Made by a program: the position numbers and the translations under genes. The notes under the pieces were generated by a model. It was not told the origin of the DNA, did not search any database, and saw only the letters and a list, made by a program, of their open reading frames with translations. This document shows positions 45,331 through 55,920 of a stretch of 64,000 nt of DNA, in pieces. The number at the start of each line of letters is the position of its first letter. Within the stretch, counting starts at the first letter, position 1. The DNA comes from Alentia gelatinosa (lineage: Eukaryota; Annelida; Polychaeta; Phyllodocida; Polynoidae): assembly GCA_950022655.1 (NCBI GenBank), contig OX465589.1, positions 30,605,970 to 30,669,969 on the forward strand, written 5' to 3'.

Positions 45331-47622
45331 ATGATGTGTAAATGTAATATTTCATTTCACGAGAAATACACTCATCATGTTCCTTTTTTTTCTTTCAGTG
45401 GCGGTGGCGGTGGCGGTGGTGATGGGCCAAACAGGCCGGTACTAAACCGCACCGACCGACACGTCCCGTGGTCCCGGATGCCACAGAGCCGTAAGCTTCA
45501 AAAAGAAAAGGAAGAAGCGGAGCGGCTCTTGGCACTGGAGGCCAAACGGGTTCGGCGCCTGGAAGCTAAAATTGCTGAATTGGAGGTTAGCCGCGTCCGT
45601 GGTGATGCCACGCCCGCAAGTACCGAAACAGTAACATCTTCCCGCGGTAGGGGGCGCCCCATCAAGCGGACGCGGCTCTTCCAGGCGCCCGAGCCCGAGT
45701 CGACCTCCCCGGAACCAGAGTCCACGCCATCGGAAAGCGCCGATAAACTGCTCCATGGCTTGGACTTGGACGCGTCGGTCCGTGCCGAACTAAAGAGGAA
45801 GATCCTCCCCTTCATGGTTGTTAGGACACAGGTCGCAGGATTGCCACCCCGCGAGAAGGCACAACTGTTTTCGCGGGCCAACCTGAGCCCCGCTTTCCAG
45901 GAAACCGTACCATACGGTGTAAAATCATCGGTGGCCCGAGAGATCGGCATGAGCCGTAATAAGGTCTTCCCTGAAAAGGAAAGCATCTCTCGGGCCAGGA
46001 AAGCGGAGGCAGACAGGAAGGCCTGCTTGGTTGAGGCCTTCTTGCGGCAGGACGAAAACAGCTATGTCCTGCCAGGGGTGCGTGATTGCACGTCGGTGAA
46101 AGGAGCCGAGGGGAAGGTTCAGAAGGTGGTCCTAGCGGACACCCTTCAGAACCTTCACGCTCGATACTGCGCTCAGGCCAGTATTGAGGACCTCGTAAGC
46201 CTCCCCACATTTTGCCGGGCAAGGCCTGCGACGGTCCAGTTATTCAATACCATGAAGCGGCAGTGCTGTCTGTGCAAGGACCACGCCAACATGGCTTACA
46301 TGTGCCAGGCAGTACGGGACCTTCCTCGGTCCACCTCCTCACTGGTCAAATTGTCGGACGGAGATATAGAGATGAAGATACGGGAACATCCTTCCGAGTA
46401 CATGAAGTACATGGTGTGGGACAAGGTGCTGCCCACGGAAGCCGACCAAGAGGCAATTTCTGGGGCACGGTTGTACCAGAGGATCGCTAACAAGGGAGAC
46501 TTCCTTAAAATGATGCAGTGTGCCATTGCACCTTTTCGGGCGCACTGTAGTCGTGTTGACAATCAACACAGGGAAGTCTCCACACTGAAGCTGCGCCTCC
46601 CGATTCACCATGCTGTGGTCCAGATGGACTACGCGGAGAACTGGGGGGCCAGTTACATGTTGGAGATTCAGCAGGCCTATTACAATCGGCCTGCGGTCAC
46701 CGTGCATCCGATGGTGGTGAAGATTCGGGACTTCGCCACCCAGAATTCTGCCGATGACGGGCTTTCGCGTGGACAGGACACCTTGTTCCACTACAACTTT
46801 GTGGGAATTTCGGACGAGGCTTCCCACGGGTTTGCTACAACCTTCTCTTTCATAGAGAAACTCGTGGGAAGTCTGAGAGAGAGACACCCCGACATTCTTC
46901 ATCTCTGGTTTGTGTCGGATTCACCCTCCTCCCAGTACCGGAACAGGTATATTTGCCAATTAGTAATGGACTTTCCGGTACTGTTCCATCTCACGGCAGC
47001 CTGGACATGGCTAGAGGCCGGCCATGGAAAGGGGCCATGCGATGGAGTAGGGGGAGCGGTTAAACGATTGGCCAACAGTTTGACCAAGAAGGAGGCCATC
47101 ATCCAGAATGCGGCCGATTTTGTAAAAGAGGTGCATTCTGAGAAGATGGTTCTCCTTCACCTGCCAGAGAATGTTGTGAAGATGAACCGTGGCTGGTTCA
47201 GCAAAAAAACTGTACCGCCCGTCCCTGGTATAATGTCGGTTCACCAGTGTGTGGCAAGGGACGGGCAGCTGTTCACCCGTGACCTCTCCTGTTTCCAGCC
47301 CTGTTGCATGCGCCAAGATGGCAGAATGCTCTGCGCATGCGAGGGCTGGAAGAGGCACACAATGAAAGCCACAAAAAATGCAGAAGTTGTGTGCTTTGGG
47401 GAGGCCCCCACGGGTGAGCCTAGTCCGGTCACGGAGCAACAGTTGCTACGGGAACTTCCGTTCCCGGACGAGGTAGGTACCGAAGCCTCTGGTGGGGTAG
47501 AGGAGACCCCAACCAGCGTTTTGTCAACCCTTTCGTTTTTCGGTCCACGTCCGAAGTGTTCAAAGACTGCCCAGTCTTTGGCACGGAGACGTAAGGTGAG
47601 GGAGCGGATGGGTCTTCAGTGA
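45331..47622 (+). CDS. DDE-like transposase of the giant transposon
   Basis: A 763-codon open frame, clearly GC-richer than its surroundings. Order of features: poly-Gly (24-30), charged coiled coil (about 54-89), AT-hook SRGRGRPIKR (104-113), Pro/Glu/Ser linker (119-138), helical region with a possible helix-turn-helix (198-215), Cys/His-containing QCCLCKDHAN (311-320), then the presumed catalytic core: MDYAENW (D433), Q-AYYNR-VTVHP (447-460), VGISDEASH (491-499), LWFVSDSPSSQYRNR (D530) and LEAGHGKGPCDGVGG (561-575; D571 or E562 as third residue). A Cys-rich C-terminal patch, CFQPCCM...CACEGW, spans 654-672. Pattern and context fit cut-and-paste transposases; the superfamily is not determined. 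The upstream ATGs are doubtful: TTTTTTTTCTTTCAG at 45386-45400 is a strong acceptor, so the exon probably begins at 45401 in phase 2, or translation starts at ATG 45478 (residue 50). No internal stop or frameshift. Confidence 0.85.
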   Translation: MMCKCNISFHEKYTHHVPFFSFSGGGGGGGDGPNRPVLNRTDRHVPWSRMPQSRKLQKEKEEAERLLALEAKRVRRLEAKIAELEVSRVRGDATPASTETVTSSRGRGRPIKRTRLFQAPEPESTSPEPESTPSESADKLLHGLDLDASVRAELKRKILPFMVVRTQVAGLPPREKAQLFSRANLSPAFQETVPYGVKSSVAREIGMSRNKVFPEKESISRARKAEADRKACLVEAFLRQDENSYVLPGVRDCTSVKGAEGKVQKVVLADTLQNLHARYCAQASIEDLVSLPTFCRARPATVQLFNTMKRQCCLCKDHANMAYMCQAVRDLPRSTSSLVKLSDGDIEMKIREHPSEYMKYMVWDKVLPTEADQEAISGARLYQRIANKGDFLKMMQCAIAPFRAHCSRVDNQHREVSTLKLRLPIHHAVVQMDYAENWGASYMLEIQQAYYNRPAVTVHPMVVKIRDFATQNSADDGLSRGQDTLFHYNFVGISDEASHGFATTFSFIEKLVGSLRERHPDILHLWFVSDSPSSQYRNRYICQLVMDFPVLFHLTAAWTWLEAGHGKGPCDGVGGAVKRLANSLTKKEAIIQNAADFVKEVHSEKMVLLHLPENVVKMNRGWFSKKTVPPVPGIMSVHQCVARDGQLFTRDLSCFQPCCMRQDGRMLCACEGWKRHTMKATKNAEVVCFGEAPTGEPSPVTEQQLLRELPFPDEVGTEASGGVEETPTSVLSTLSFFGPRPKCSKTAQSLARRRKVRERMGLQ
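45386..45401 (+). promoter_or_regulatory. Predicted splice acceptor of the transposase exon (phase 2)
   Basis: A long T/C tract followed by TTTCAG|TGGCGG. In the transposase frame the first base after AG completes a codon started in the previous exon, so the entry phase is 2. That is the exit phase of cassette exons 2 to 16. Splicing here would replace the first 23 residues of the long open frame. Confidence 0.6.
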
Positions 47623-47639
47623 CCGGTCCGCCCCCCCAC

Positions 47640-47827
47640 CTTGTGTCTCAAAAGGACGTGGTTTGGATGACATTCCGTTGGTTGGGAAGGGGGATAATAA
47701 GATCGCATTCCCCGGGGTGGTGGGGGGAGCCTTAAGTCCTCCCAGGGTATGGGGGAGCCTCACGTCCCCCAGGTGAGGGGGGTAGCCTAAAATACCCCCG
47801 GGGTAAGGGGGAGCCTTACGTCCCCCC
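47640..47827. repeat. G/C-rich tandem words downstream of the transposase
   Basis: GGGGGAGCCTYACGTCCCCC-like words recur three to four times between 47720 and 47827. It is a potential hairpin or G-quadruplex region just 3' of the stop. No terminator or poly(A) signal was assigned. Confidence 0.65.
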
Positions 47828-47968
47828 GGGGACCCATTTTTCAGAGAGGAAAATCTTTATTAGCAAACATTTTTTGGGATAAATTTTGAAATAATAATTA
47901 TGAAGGATAAAAATTTGAAAATTTCATTTTTGCTATTAATGATTATCCCCTCTGAAAAATGGGTCCCC
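47828..47968. repeat. Small MITE-like foldback (141 bp)
   Basis: GGGGACCCATTTTTCAGAG at 47828-47846 is perfectly complementary to CTCTGAAAAATGGGTCCCC at 47950-47968. The AT-rich centre also contains matching TTTGAAAATTTCATTTTT-like sequence. Confidence 0.88.
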
Positions 47969-48277
47969 CTTGTCTGTGGGGGGGGGGGGCCTTATATTCC
48001 CCCCTCCAACTATGTGTAAAGTTATTTTTATTGTATTGGTATTATATACCACTTACATTATAAAATTTGAAAAAAGGAAGTACACCTTTTAAAAATTATA
48101 AAGATCCATAGTGAATTAGGTGGGATAAATGATATTTTAAAGTGAATGGGATAATTTGTGCTGGATAAGGGATGAGGGATCTTTGCTCTAAACACGGGAG
48201 TGCCTTGAGGGATGAATTGTAAGGAAAGGGTTAAGTGATTACCTGAATAGGATATTGAATTGTAATTATATGTAATA
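47969..48277. other. AT-rich stretch without genes
   Basis: Begins with a 12-G run (47979-47990). No coding frame, RNA gene or repeat family is recognised. Confidence 0.55.
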
Positions 48278-48790
48278 GAAAATTAATATGAAGATTTAAT
48301 ATTGCAGAAATACATTTTCATTCCTGATGCTACCAAGTGCAATTGTATTAATATGAAGATTTAATATTACAGAAATACATTTTCATTCCTGATGCTACAA
48401 AGTGCATTTGTATTAATATGAAGATTTAATATTACAGAAATACATTTTCATTCCTGATGCTACCAAGTGCATTTGTATTAATATGAAGATTTAATATTAC
48501 AGAAATACATTTTCATTCCTGATGCTACCAAGTGCAATTGTATTAATATGAAGATTTAATATTACAGAAATACATTTTCATTCCTGATGCTACCAAGTGC
48601 ATTTGTATTAATATGAAGATTTAATATTACAGAAATACATTTTCATTCCTGATGCTACCAAATGCATTTGTATTAATATGAAGATTTAATATTACAGAAA
48701 TACATTTTCATTCCTGATCCTACCAAGTGCATTTCAATTAATATGAAGATTCATCATTACAGAAATACATTTTCATTGCTGATGCTACTT
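48278..48790. repeat. 65-bp tandem repeat (about eight copies)
   Basis: Unit ATTAATATGAAGATTTAATA followed by TTACAGAAATACATTTTCAT, TCCTGATGCTACCAAGTGCA and TTTGT. Copies are nearly identical apart from the first and the last two. Confidence 0.93.
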
Positions 48791-48959
48791 CAGTTTGCGT
48801 TTATATTAAGTTTTAAAATTGAAGAATTACATTTTTTATGGGTGTAAATGTGAAAAATGTAAATGCTGACATTTATTACTGGAGATTGTGTTAAGTGCAT
48901 TATGAACTAACTGTAATTTGAGATTTTAATATACCAGAAATACATTTACTTATTAGAAT

Positions 48960-49530
48960 TATGGATTGAAATAAAAATTGTACTTTGAAGAGATTTATCC
49001 TAGTAAAAAATGACTAAGCTTTTTTAACTTTGTAAAAGAAAAAGAGGGGAATTAAAAAAAAATAATAATTAGGCTAGGATGCAATATGCCATACTACTGA
49101 TGTGTGAAAGTCATTAACATAATGTGACCATCTTTATATTACAGAAGTACCAATTCAAAGCAGCTGCCTCCAAGTAGGTTTATGTGAGCATTGCCAGTTG
49201 TGCTTGCTGATAACAATGTACTGATATTTAAAGATGTTTTATACTGAAATACCTATGAGATGATGCTGTTACTGCCTGTAAAGGAAGGGGAGTGGATTGA
49301 AATAAAAATTGTACTTTGAAGAGATTTATCCTAGTAAAAAATGACTAAGCTTTTTTCACTTTGTAAAAGAAAAAGAGGGGAATTAAAAAAAAAATAATAA
49401 TTAGGCTAGGATGCAATATGCCATACTACTGATGTGTGAAAGTCATTTACATAATGTGACCATCTTTATATTACAGAAGTACCAATTCAAAGCAGCTGCC
49501 TCCAAGTAGATTTATGTGAGCATTGCCAGT
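48960..49530. repeat. 329-bp direct duplication
   Basis: GATTGAAATAAAAATTGTAC ... AGCATTGCCAGTTG at 48963-49201 recurs at 49292-49531 with very few changes. A third, more degraded partial copy (TTTTGAAGAGATTTTCCCTA) lies near 49680-49750. Confidence 0.9.
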
Positions 49531-49750
49531 TGCTGATAATAATTCTTTTTTAAATATGTCCACATTGCTGATAACAATGTACTGATAACTTCAGGGATTT
49601 TTCTAAATGGCTGCTCACATACCTGTAATACTTAAAGATCTTTTATACTGAAATACCCATGAGATGATGCTGTTACTGTATTTTGAAGAGATTTTCCCTA
49701 GTAAAAAGTGAAAAAGGTTTTTTAACTTTGTAAAAGAAAAAGAGAAGAGA

Positions 49751-50339
49751 AATAAAAAAAATTTTAAAAAAAGTTGAAAACATTAAAAGATAAGGTATGT
49801 CTGTATTTTACACTTGTTTTAACATGACTTCATTTACAGCAATTGTATAAACGATGGATGCCCACATGTAGTTTTCTTCCGGGAGAGTGAGCTAGCCTCA
49901 CAATTGTAAACGGCGTTGGATGTTCACCTGTACATGTTTTTGATATTAATTCTTCGGTTATGTTTCATTTCAATATAATTAAATGAAAAAGACAAATTTA
50001 AAGTGAAGTATTAAATAAAATATGTCCCATAATTACGTGAGACGCATATAAGTATATATTTGACTTGTGTTTTGTTTGATTCAATTGGGAAAATAGACAC
50101 TATAAGATACATTTGCCTTTTTTTTTCTTTCTTTTTTAAATATGTCCACATTAAATTAGGTAAGACTATGTATGGAAGATAGTTTCCTATAATATACTAT
50201 AAAAATGGCAAATAGAAAATTACAAATTCGTTATATAATACATGATGCGCTGAAATGGAGTTTAATTAGATACTGTGGGGTAAAAATATCATTTCTGCAA
50301 TTTACTACACACTTACAATCACTTTAAGTGAAAACGGGT
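49751..50339. other. AT-rich right subterminal region without genes
   Basis: No coding frames or structured repeats are seen. Sequence character matches the left subterminal region. Confidence 0.55.
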
Positions 50340-50744
50340 TCTTGCAGCGTGACCATATCCTGCAGCGTGACCGTTTTGCTATATATTTTTAAATCACGAT
50401 TTAGTGAAATGAAAAAATTTTTGGGAACTGTTTGTGATATTTCTTATGAAAGTGAATATATTATAGTATTTGATACTGGAATTGATTTATCTAAATAATT
50501 TTTTCCTAATTGTCCAGAGTGATCGTTATATGAGAAATTGCTATAAATCGAATTTTAAAAGGTAAAAATATACTTATTTGGGTTGGTACGTTATGTAAAA
50601 GTGAAATTTAGCTATTGAAAAAGCGATAAATTGATTAATAACACTTAATTTTACGATTATAAACTATTAAAATTATATAATACTGATAATTTATTGGTTT
50701 GCTATTTGTTACTTCAATTTCTGTTGCCCGGTCACGCTGCAAGA
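50340..50744. promoter_or_regulatory. Right subterminal motif cluster (three copies of TCYTGCAGCGTGACC)
   Basis: Copies lie at 50340-50354 (TCTTGCAGCGTGACC), 50358-50372 (TCCTGCAGCGTGACC), both plus, and 50730-50744 (minus). The first and third are exact matches to the left-end copy at 19251-19265. Occurrence near both ends supports a role in end recognition; inferred. Confidence 0.68.
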
Positions 50745-50905
50745 ACATTTTTTCATATACATATGTTCCAAGGTGCACTGTGGACACAATTATAATATTT
50801 AACTAATAATTTTCGAGGGAAAGTTGGCCCAGCCGGTAGAGATTAGGACCAAATAACAAATTTTAACCTCCTCCCAAATTTTTTTTTTTTTCCAAAAAAT
50901 CCTAG

Positions 50906-50931
50906 TTGCACTGGTTCTATGAGAATGAACC
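50906..50931 (-). repeat. Right terminal inverted repeat of the giant transposon
   Basis: TTGCACTGGTT followed by CTATGAGAATGAACC, the inverted counterpart of 18865-18890 with one mismatch. It is followed at once by the TCTA duplication. Confidence 0.93.
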
Positions 50932-50935
50932 TCTA
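50932..50935. repeat. Target-site duplication, right copy (TCTA)
   Basis: TCTA directly abuts the right inverted repeat and leads into ATTGGTTAAGGG, the normal continuation of the interrupted B subrepeat. Confidence 0.9.
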
Positions 50936-51955
50936 ATTGGTTAAGGGTAAGGGTTAGGGTTAGGGTTAGGGTTAGGGTTAGGATAGGGTAAGGGTTAGGG
51001 TTAGGGTTAAGTACAGGGATAGGAATAGGGATAGGGTTAGGGAGAGGGTTAGTGATAGGGATAGGGATAGTGTTAGGGTTAGGGTTGGTGTTGAACTTAA
51101 AACGCCCTTCTAACAGTATCCTGCAATACAGGGTTAGGGTTAGGGATAGGGGAAGGGTTAGGGTTGGGATGGGGATAGGTCCAGGGTTAGGGTTAGGATA
51201 GGGTTTGGGTTAGGGCTAGGAATTTGTTGTGGGTCGAGTTCCATTTACGGGTTGAGTTTGTTTTGGGTCGAGTTTTTTATTGATCGATTTCGTTGCTGGT
51301 CGAGTTTTCGAGTATTCATGAGTGACTCTTATTGGTTAAGGGTTAGGGTCAGGGTTAGGGTTAGGGTTAGGGTTAGGGTTAGGGTTAGGATAGGGTAAGG
51401 GTTAGGGTTAGGGTTAAGTACAGGGATAGGAATAGGGAAAGGGTAAGGGAGAGGGTTAGTGATAGGGATAGGGATAGTGTTAGGGTTAGGGTTGGTGTTA
51501 AACTTAAAATGCCCTTCTAACAGTATTCTGCAATACAGGGTTAGGGTTAGGGATAGGGGAAGGGTTAGGGTTGGGATGGGGATAGGTCCAGGGTTAGGGT
51601 TAGGATAGGGTTGGGGTTAGGGCTAGGAATTCGTTGTGGGTCGAGTTCCATTAACGGGTCGAGTTCGTTGTGGGTCCAGTTTTTTATTGATCGATTTCGT
51701 TGCGGGTCGAGTTTTTGAGTATTCATGAGTGACTCTAATTGGTTAAGGGTTAGGGTTAGAGTTAGGGTTAGGGTCAGGATAGGGTAAGGGTTAGGGTTAG
51801 GGTTAAGTACAAGGATAGGAATAGGGATAGGTTTAGGGAGAGGGTTAGTTATAGGGATAGGGATAGTGTTAGGGTTCGGGTTGGTGTTGAACTTAAAACG
51901 CCCTTCTAACAGTATCCTGCAATACAGGGTTAGGGTTAGGGATAGGGTTAGGGTT
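50936..51955. repeat. Satellite higher-order unit 8, right part (B subrepeats)
   Basis: Continues the B subrepeat broken at 18864 and adds two more. The last includes a shortened tail that jumps from TAGGGATAGGG straight to the next A segment. Confidence 0.92.
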
Positions 51956-54161
51956 AGAGGGGGTGTCCACCAAGCTCCCGACGCGAACTGACGCGCCCCC
52001 ATATTGCCCTTCCGATACAAAATCCATATCGTAACAAAATCGTAGAGCTTATCGGGGCAGTTGGTAAGTTTTCTACGATAACGCTACTGACACGGCTCAA
52101 TGCGCACCGACGCAAACTGATGCAAAACCTGTATCGCAGTGTATAGATGACTCTTTTAACGGGAAATCATATGAAATAATCGATAGAAAATTATGAAATT
52201 TTCAGAATCTATAGAATTTATAATGCCAAAGCGGCTCTGTAAAAATTGTGAAATTTGATAGTAGATAAGGTCTCAAAACGATCATTTTATACTTTAACTG
52301 AGGTATCATATAATATTGTTTTGTATCTACAGATAAAATATCAATCTTAAATATGCATTATTTCTGGAATTATAAAGGAAATATGGTTAATTACACTGGT
52401 TGCATCATGAGCTATATCGGGGTGAATCGGGACCATGTCACCTTTTTCATGCACCCTCCCAATACGTTACGACGCGCACTGACGCGCACCGACGCGAACC
52501 GATACGCTACGATATGCCTTGTGACGTGCTACGATATGGTAATTTTGTATCGGCTCATGTCGGCTCGTGTCGGCGTTGATGGGTGCAGGGTCTTAGGGTT
52601 AGAGTTAGGTTTAGGGTTAGGGTTGGGGTTGAACTTAAAACGCCATTCTAACAGTATCCTGCAATACAGGTACAGGTACCGGTACAAAAATATTAAGTTC
52701 TCTGATGCATTGTAGTTTTGAAATGAATTGTTTACTAAGCTGTACATCTAGATTTTGAGAATAATTAAAAATTAATGTTAGCCATACACACACCACATGT
52801 GTCATTTCCTAGCAACTTTAACTAAATATCCAAGCACAGTCTACCTGAGTCGAGGGCAGACACTGCAGAATGGACACTCAAAACTCGCTCACATTTTCAG
52901 CAAAATTTGAAGCTAAGGTAATATAAATAGTAATAATACTTCCAAAATATTCTACTTCATGTATATCCATTTTTGCATCTATTAAATACTTAAGTTCAGT
53001 ACTTGAAAAAAATGGGTCGAATTCGTTGTGGGTCGAGTTCCATTTATGGGTCGAGTTTGTTGTGGGTCGAGTTTTTTATTGATCGATTTCGTTGCGGGTC
53101 GAGTTTTCAAGTATTCATGAGTGACTCTAATTGGTTAAGGGTAAGGGTTAGGGTTAGGGTTAGGGTTAGGGTTAGGAACGGGTAAGGGTTAGGGTTAGGG
53201 TTAAGTACAGGGATAGGAATAGGGATAGGGTTAGGGAGAGGGTTAGTGATAGGGATAGGGATAGTGTTAGGGTTAGGGTTGGTGTTGAACTTAAAACGCC
53301 CTTCTAACAGTATCCTGCAATACAGGGTTAGGGTTAGGGATAGGGGAAGGGTTAGGGTTGGGATGGGGATAGGTCCAGGGTTAGGGTTAGGATAGGGTTT
53401 GGGTTAGGGCTAGGAATTTGTTGTGGGTCGAGTTCCATTTACGGGTTGAGTTTGTTTTGGGTCGAGTTTTTTATTGATCGATTTCGTTGCTGGTCGAGTT
53501 TTCGAGTATTCATGAGTGACTCTTATTGGTTAAGGGTTAGGGTCAGGGTTAGGGTTAGGGTTAGGGTTAGGGTTAGGGTTAGGATAGGGTAAGGGTTAGG
53601 GTTAGGGTTAAGTACAGGGATAGGAATAGGGAAAGGGTAAGGGAGAGGGTTAGTGATAGGGATAGGGATAGTGTTAGGGTTAGGGTTGGTGTTAAACTTA
53701 AAATGCCCTTCTAACAGTATTCTGCAATACAGGGTTAGGGTTAGGGATAGGGGAAGGGTTAGGGTTGGGATGGGGATAGGTCCAGGGTTAGGGTTAGGAT
53801 AGGGTTGGGGTTAGGGCTAGGAATTCGTTGTGGGTCGAGTTCCATTAACGGGTCGAGTTCGTTGTGGGTCCAGTTTTTTATTGATCGATTTCGTTGCGGG
53901 TCGAGTTTTTGAGTATTCATGAGTGACTCTAATTGGTTAAGGGTTAGGGTTAGAGTTAGGGTTAGGGTTAGGGTTAGGGTCAGGATAGGGTAAGGGTTAG
54001 GGTTAGGGTTAAGTACAAGGATAGGAATAGGGATAGGTTTAGGGAGAGGGTTAGTTATAGGGATAGGGATAGTGTTAGGGTTCGGGTTGGTGTTGAACTT
54101 AAAACGCCCTTCTAACAGTATCCTGCAATACAGGGTTAGGGTTAGGGATAGGGTTAGGGTT
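51956..54161. repeat. Satellite higher-order unit 9 (A segment 51956-53010, three B subrepeats)
   Basis: Unit length 2,206 bp. Its B block repeats the series found at 50936-51955 almost base for base, so units 8 and 9 are tandem copies of one another. Confidence 0.9.
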
Positions 54162-55683
54162 AGAGGGGGTGTCCACCAAGCTCCCGACGCGAACTGACGC
54201 GCCCCCATATTGCCCTTCCGATACAAAATCCATATCGTAACAAAATCGTAGAGCTTATCGGGGCAGTTGGTAAGTTTTCTACGATAACGCTACTGACACG
54301 GCTCAATGCGCACCGACGCAAACTGATGCAAAACCTGTATCGCAGTGTATAGATGACTCTTTTAACGGGAAATCATATGAAATAATCGATAGAAAATTAT
54401 GAAATTTTCAGAATCTATAGAATTTATAATGCCAAAGCGGCTCTGTAAAAATTGTGAAATTTGATAGTAGATAAGGTCTCAAAACGATCATTTTATACTT
54501 TAACTGAGGTATCATATAATATTGTTTTGTATCTACAGATAAAATATCAATCTTAAATATGCATTATTTCTGGAATTATAAAGGAAATATGGTTAATTAC
54601 ACTGGTTGCATCATGAGCTATATCGGGGTGAATCGGGACCATGTCACCTTTTTCATGCACCCTCCCAATACGTTACGACGCGCACTGACGCGCACCGACG
54701 CGAACCGATACGCTACGATATGCCTTGTGATGTGCTACGATATGGTAATTTTGTATCGGCTCATGTCGGCTCGTGTCGGCGTTGATGGGTGCAGGGTCTT
54801 AGGGTTAGAGTTAGGTTTAGGGTTAGGGTTGGGGTTGAACTTAAAACGCCATTCTAACAGTATCCTGCAATACAGGTACAGGTACCGGTACAAAAATATT
54901 AAGTTCTCTGATGCATTGTAGTTTTGAAATGAATTGTTTACTAAGCTGTACATCTAGATTTTGAGAATAATTAAAAATTAATGTTAGCCATACACACACC
55001 ACATGTGTCATTTCCTAGCAACTTTAACTAAATATCCAAGCACAGTCTACCTGAGTCGAGGGCAGACACTGCAGAATGGACACTCAAAACTCGCTCACAT
55101 TTTCAGCAAAATTTGTAGCTAAGGTAATATAAATAGTAATAATACTTCCAAAATATTCTACTTCATGTATATCCATTTTTGCATCTATTAAATACTTAAG
55201 TTCAGTACTGGAAAAAAATGGGTCGAATTCGTTGTGGGTCGAGTTCCATTTACGGGTCAAGTTTGTTGTGGGTCGAGTTTTTTATTGATCGATTTCGTTG
55301 CGGGTCGAGTTTTCGAGTATTCATGAGTGACTCTAGTTGGTTAAGGGTTAGGGTTAGGGTTAGGGTTAGGGTTAGGGTTAGGGTTAGGATAGGGTAAGGG
55401 TTAGGGTTAGGGTTAAGTACAGGGATAGTAATAGGGATAGGGTTAGGGAGAGGGTTAGTGATAGGGATAGGCATAGTGTTAGGGTTAGGGTTGGTGTTGA
55501 ACTTAAAACGCCCTTCTAACAGTATCCTGCAATACAGGGTTAGGGTTAGGGATAGGGTAAGGGTTAGGGTTGGGATAGGAATAGGGTCAGGGTTAGGGTT
55601 AGGATAGGGTTAGGGATAGGGATAGGGTTAGTGATAGAGTTAGGGATAGGGATAGGGTTAGGGTTAGGGCTAGGGTTAGGGTT
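54162..55683. repeat. Satellite higher-order unit 10 (A segment 54162-55216, one B subrepeat)
   Basis: The A segment is almost identical to unit 9, followed by a single long B subrepeat. Unit length 1,522 bp. Confidence 0.9.
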
Positions 55684-55920
55684 AGAGGGGGTGTCCACCA
55701 AGCTCCCGACGCGAACTGACGCGCCCCGATATTGCCCTTCCGATAAAAAATCTATATCGTAACAAAATTGTAGAACTTATCGGGGCAGTTGGTAAGTTTT
55801 CTACGATAACGCTACTGACACGGCTCAATGCGCACCGATGCGAACTGATGCAAAACCTGTATCGCAGTGTATAGATGACTCTTTTAAAGGGAAATCATAT
55901 GAAATAATCGATAGAAAATT

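Larger units (their letters stand above)
18865..50931. mobile_element. Giant DNA transposon (about 32 kb) inserted in the satellite
   Basis: The two ends form 26-bp terminal inverted repeats starting GGYTCATTCTCATAG, with a single mismatch at position 3. They are flanked by a 4-bp direct duplication, TCTA. The satellite on the two sides is one continuous B subrepeat once the element and one TCTA copy are removed. The element carries a DDE-like transposase at 45.3-47.6 kb, a 17-exon gene at 21.2-35.3 kb, subterminal motif clusters at both ends and many nested repeats. TIRs plus short TSD plus DDE-like protein define a cut-and-paste DNA transposon. No DNA polymerase B, retroviral-type integrase or capsid gene is seen and the TSD is 4 rather than 6 bp, which argues against Maverick/Polinton. 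The 4-bp TSD is compatible with superfamilies such as Sola, but assignment by eye is not possible. Confidence 0.93.

Noticed and set aside
45331..45400. Start of the transposase at the first ATG (MMCKCNISF)
   Set aside because: The first 23 codons overlap a strong pyrimidine tract and AG acceptor and look intronic; the open frame is kept as the feature but this start is doubted.
45442..47763. Several minus-strand open frames opposite the transposase
   Set aside because: Shadows of a GC-rich coding exon; none has motifs or independent support.
18865..50931. Maverick/Polinton or other virus-like giant element
   Set aside because: No polymerase B, retroviral-type integrase, ATPase, protease or capsid frame; ends and 4-bp duplication do not fit the 6-bp pattern.
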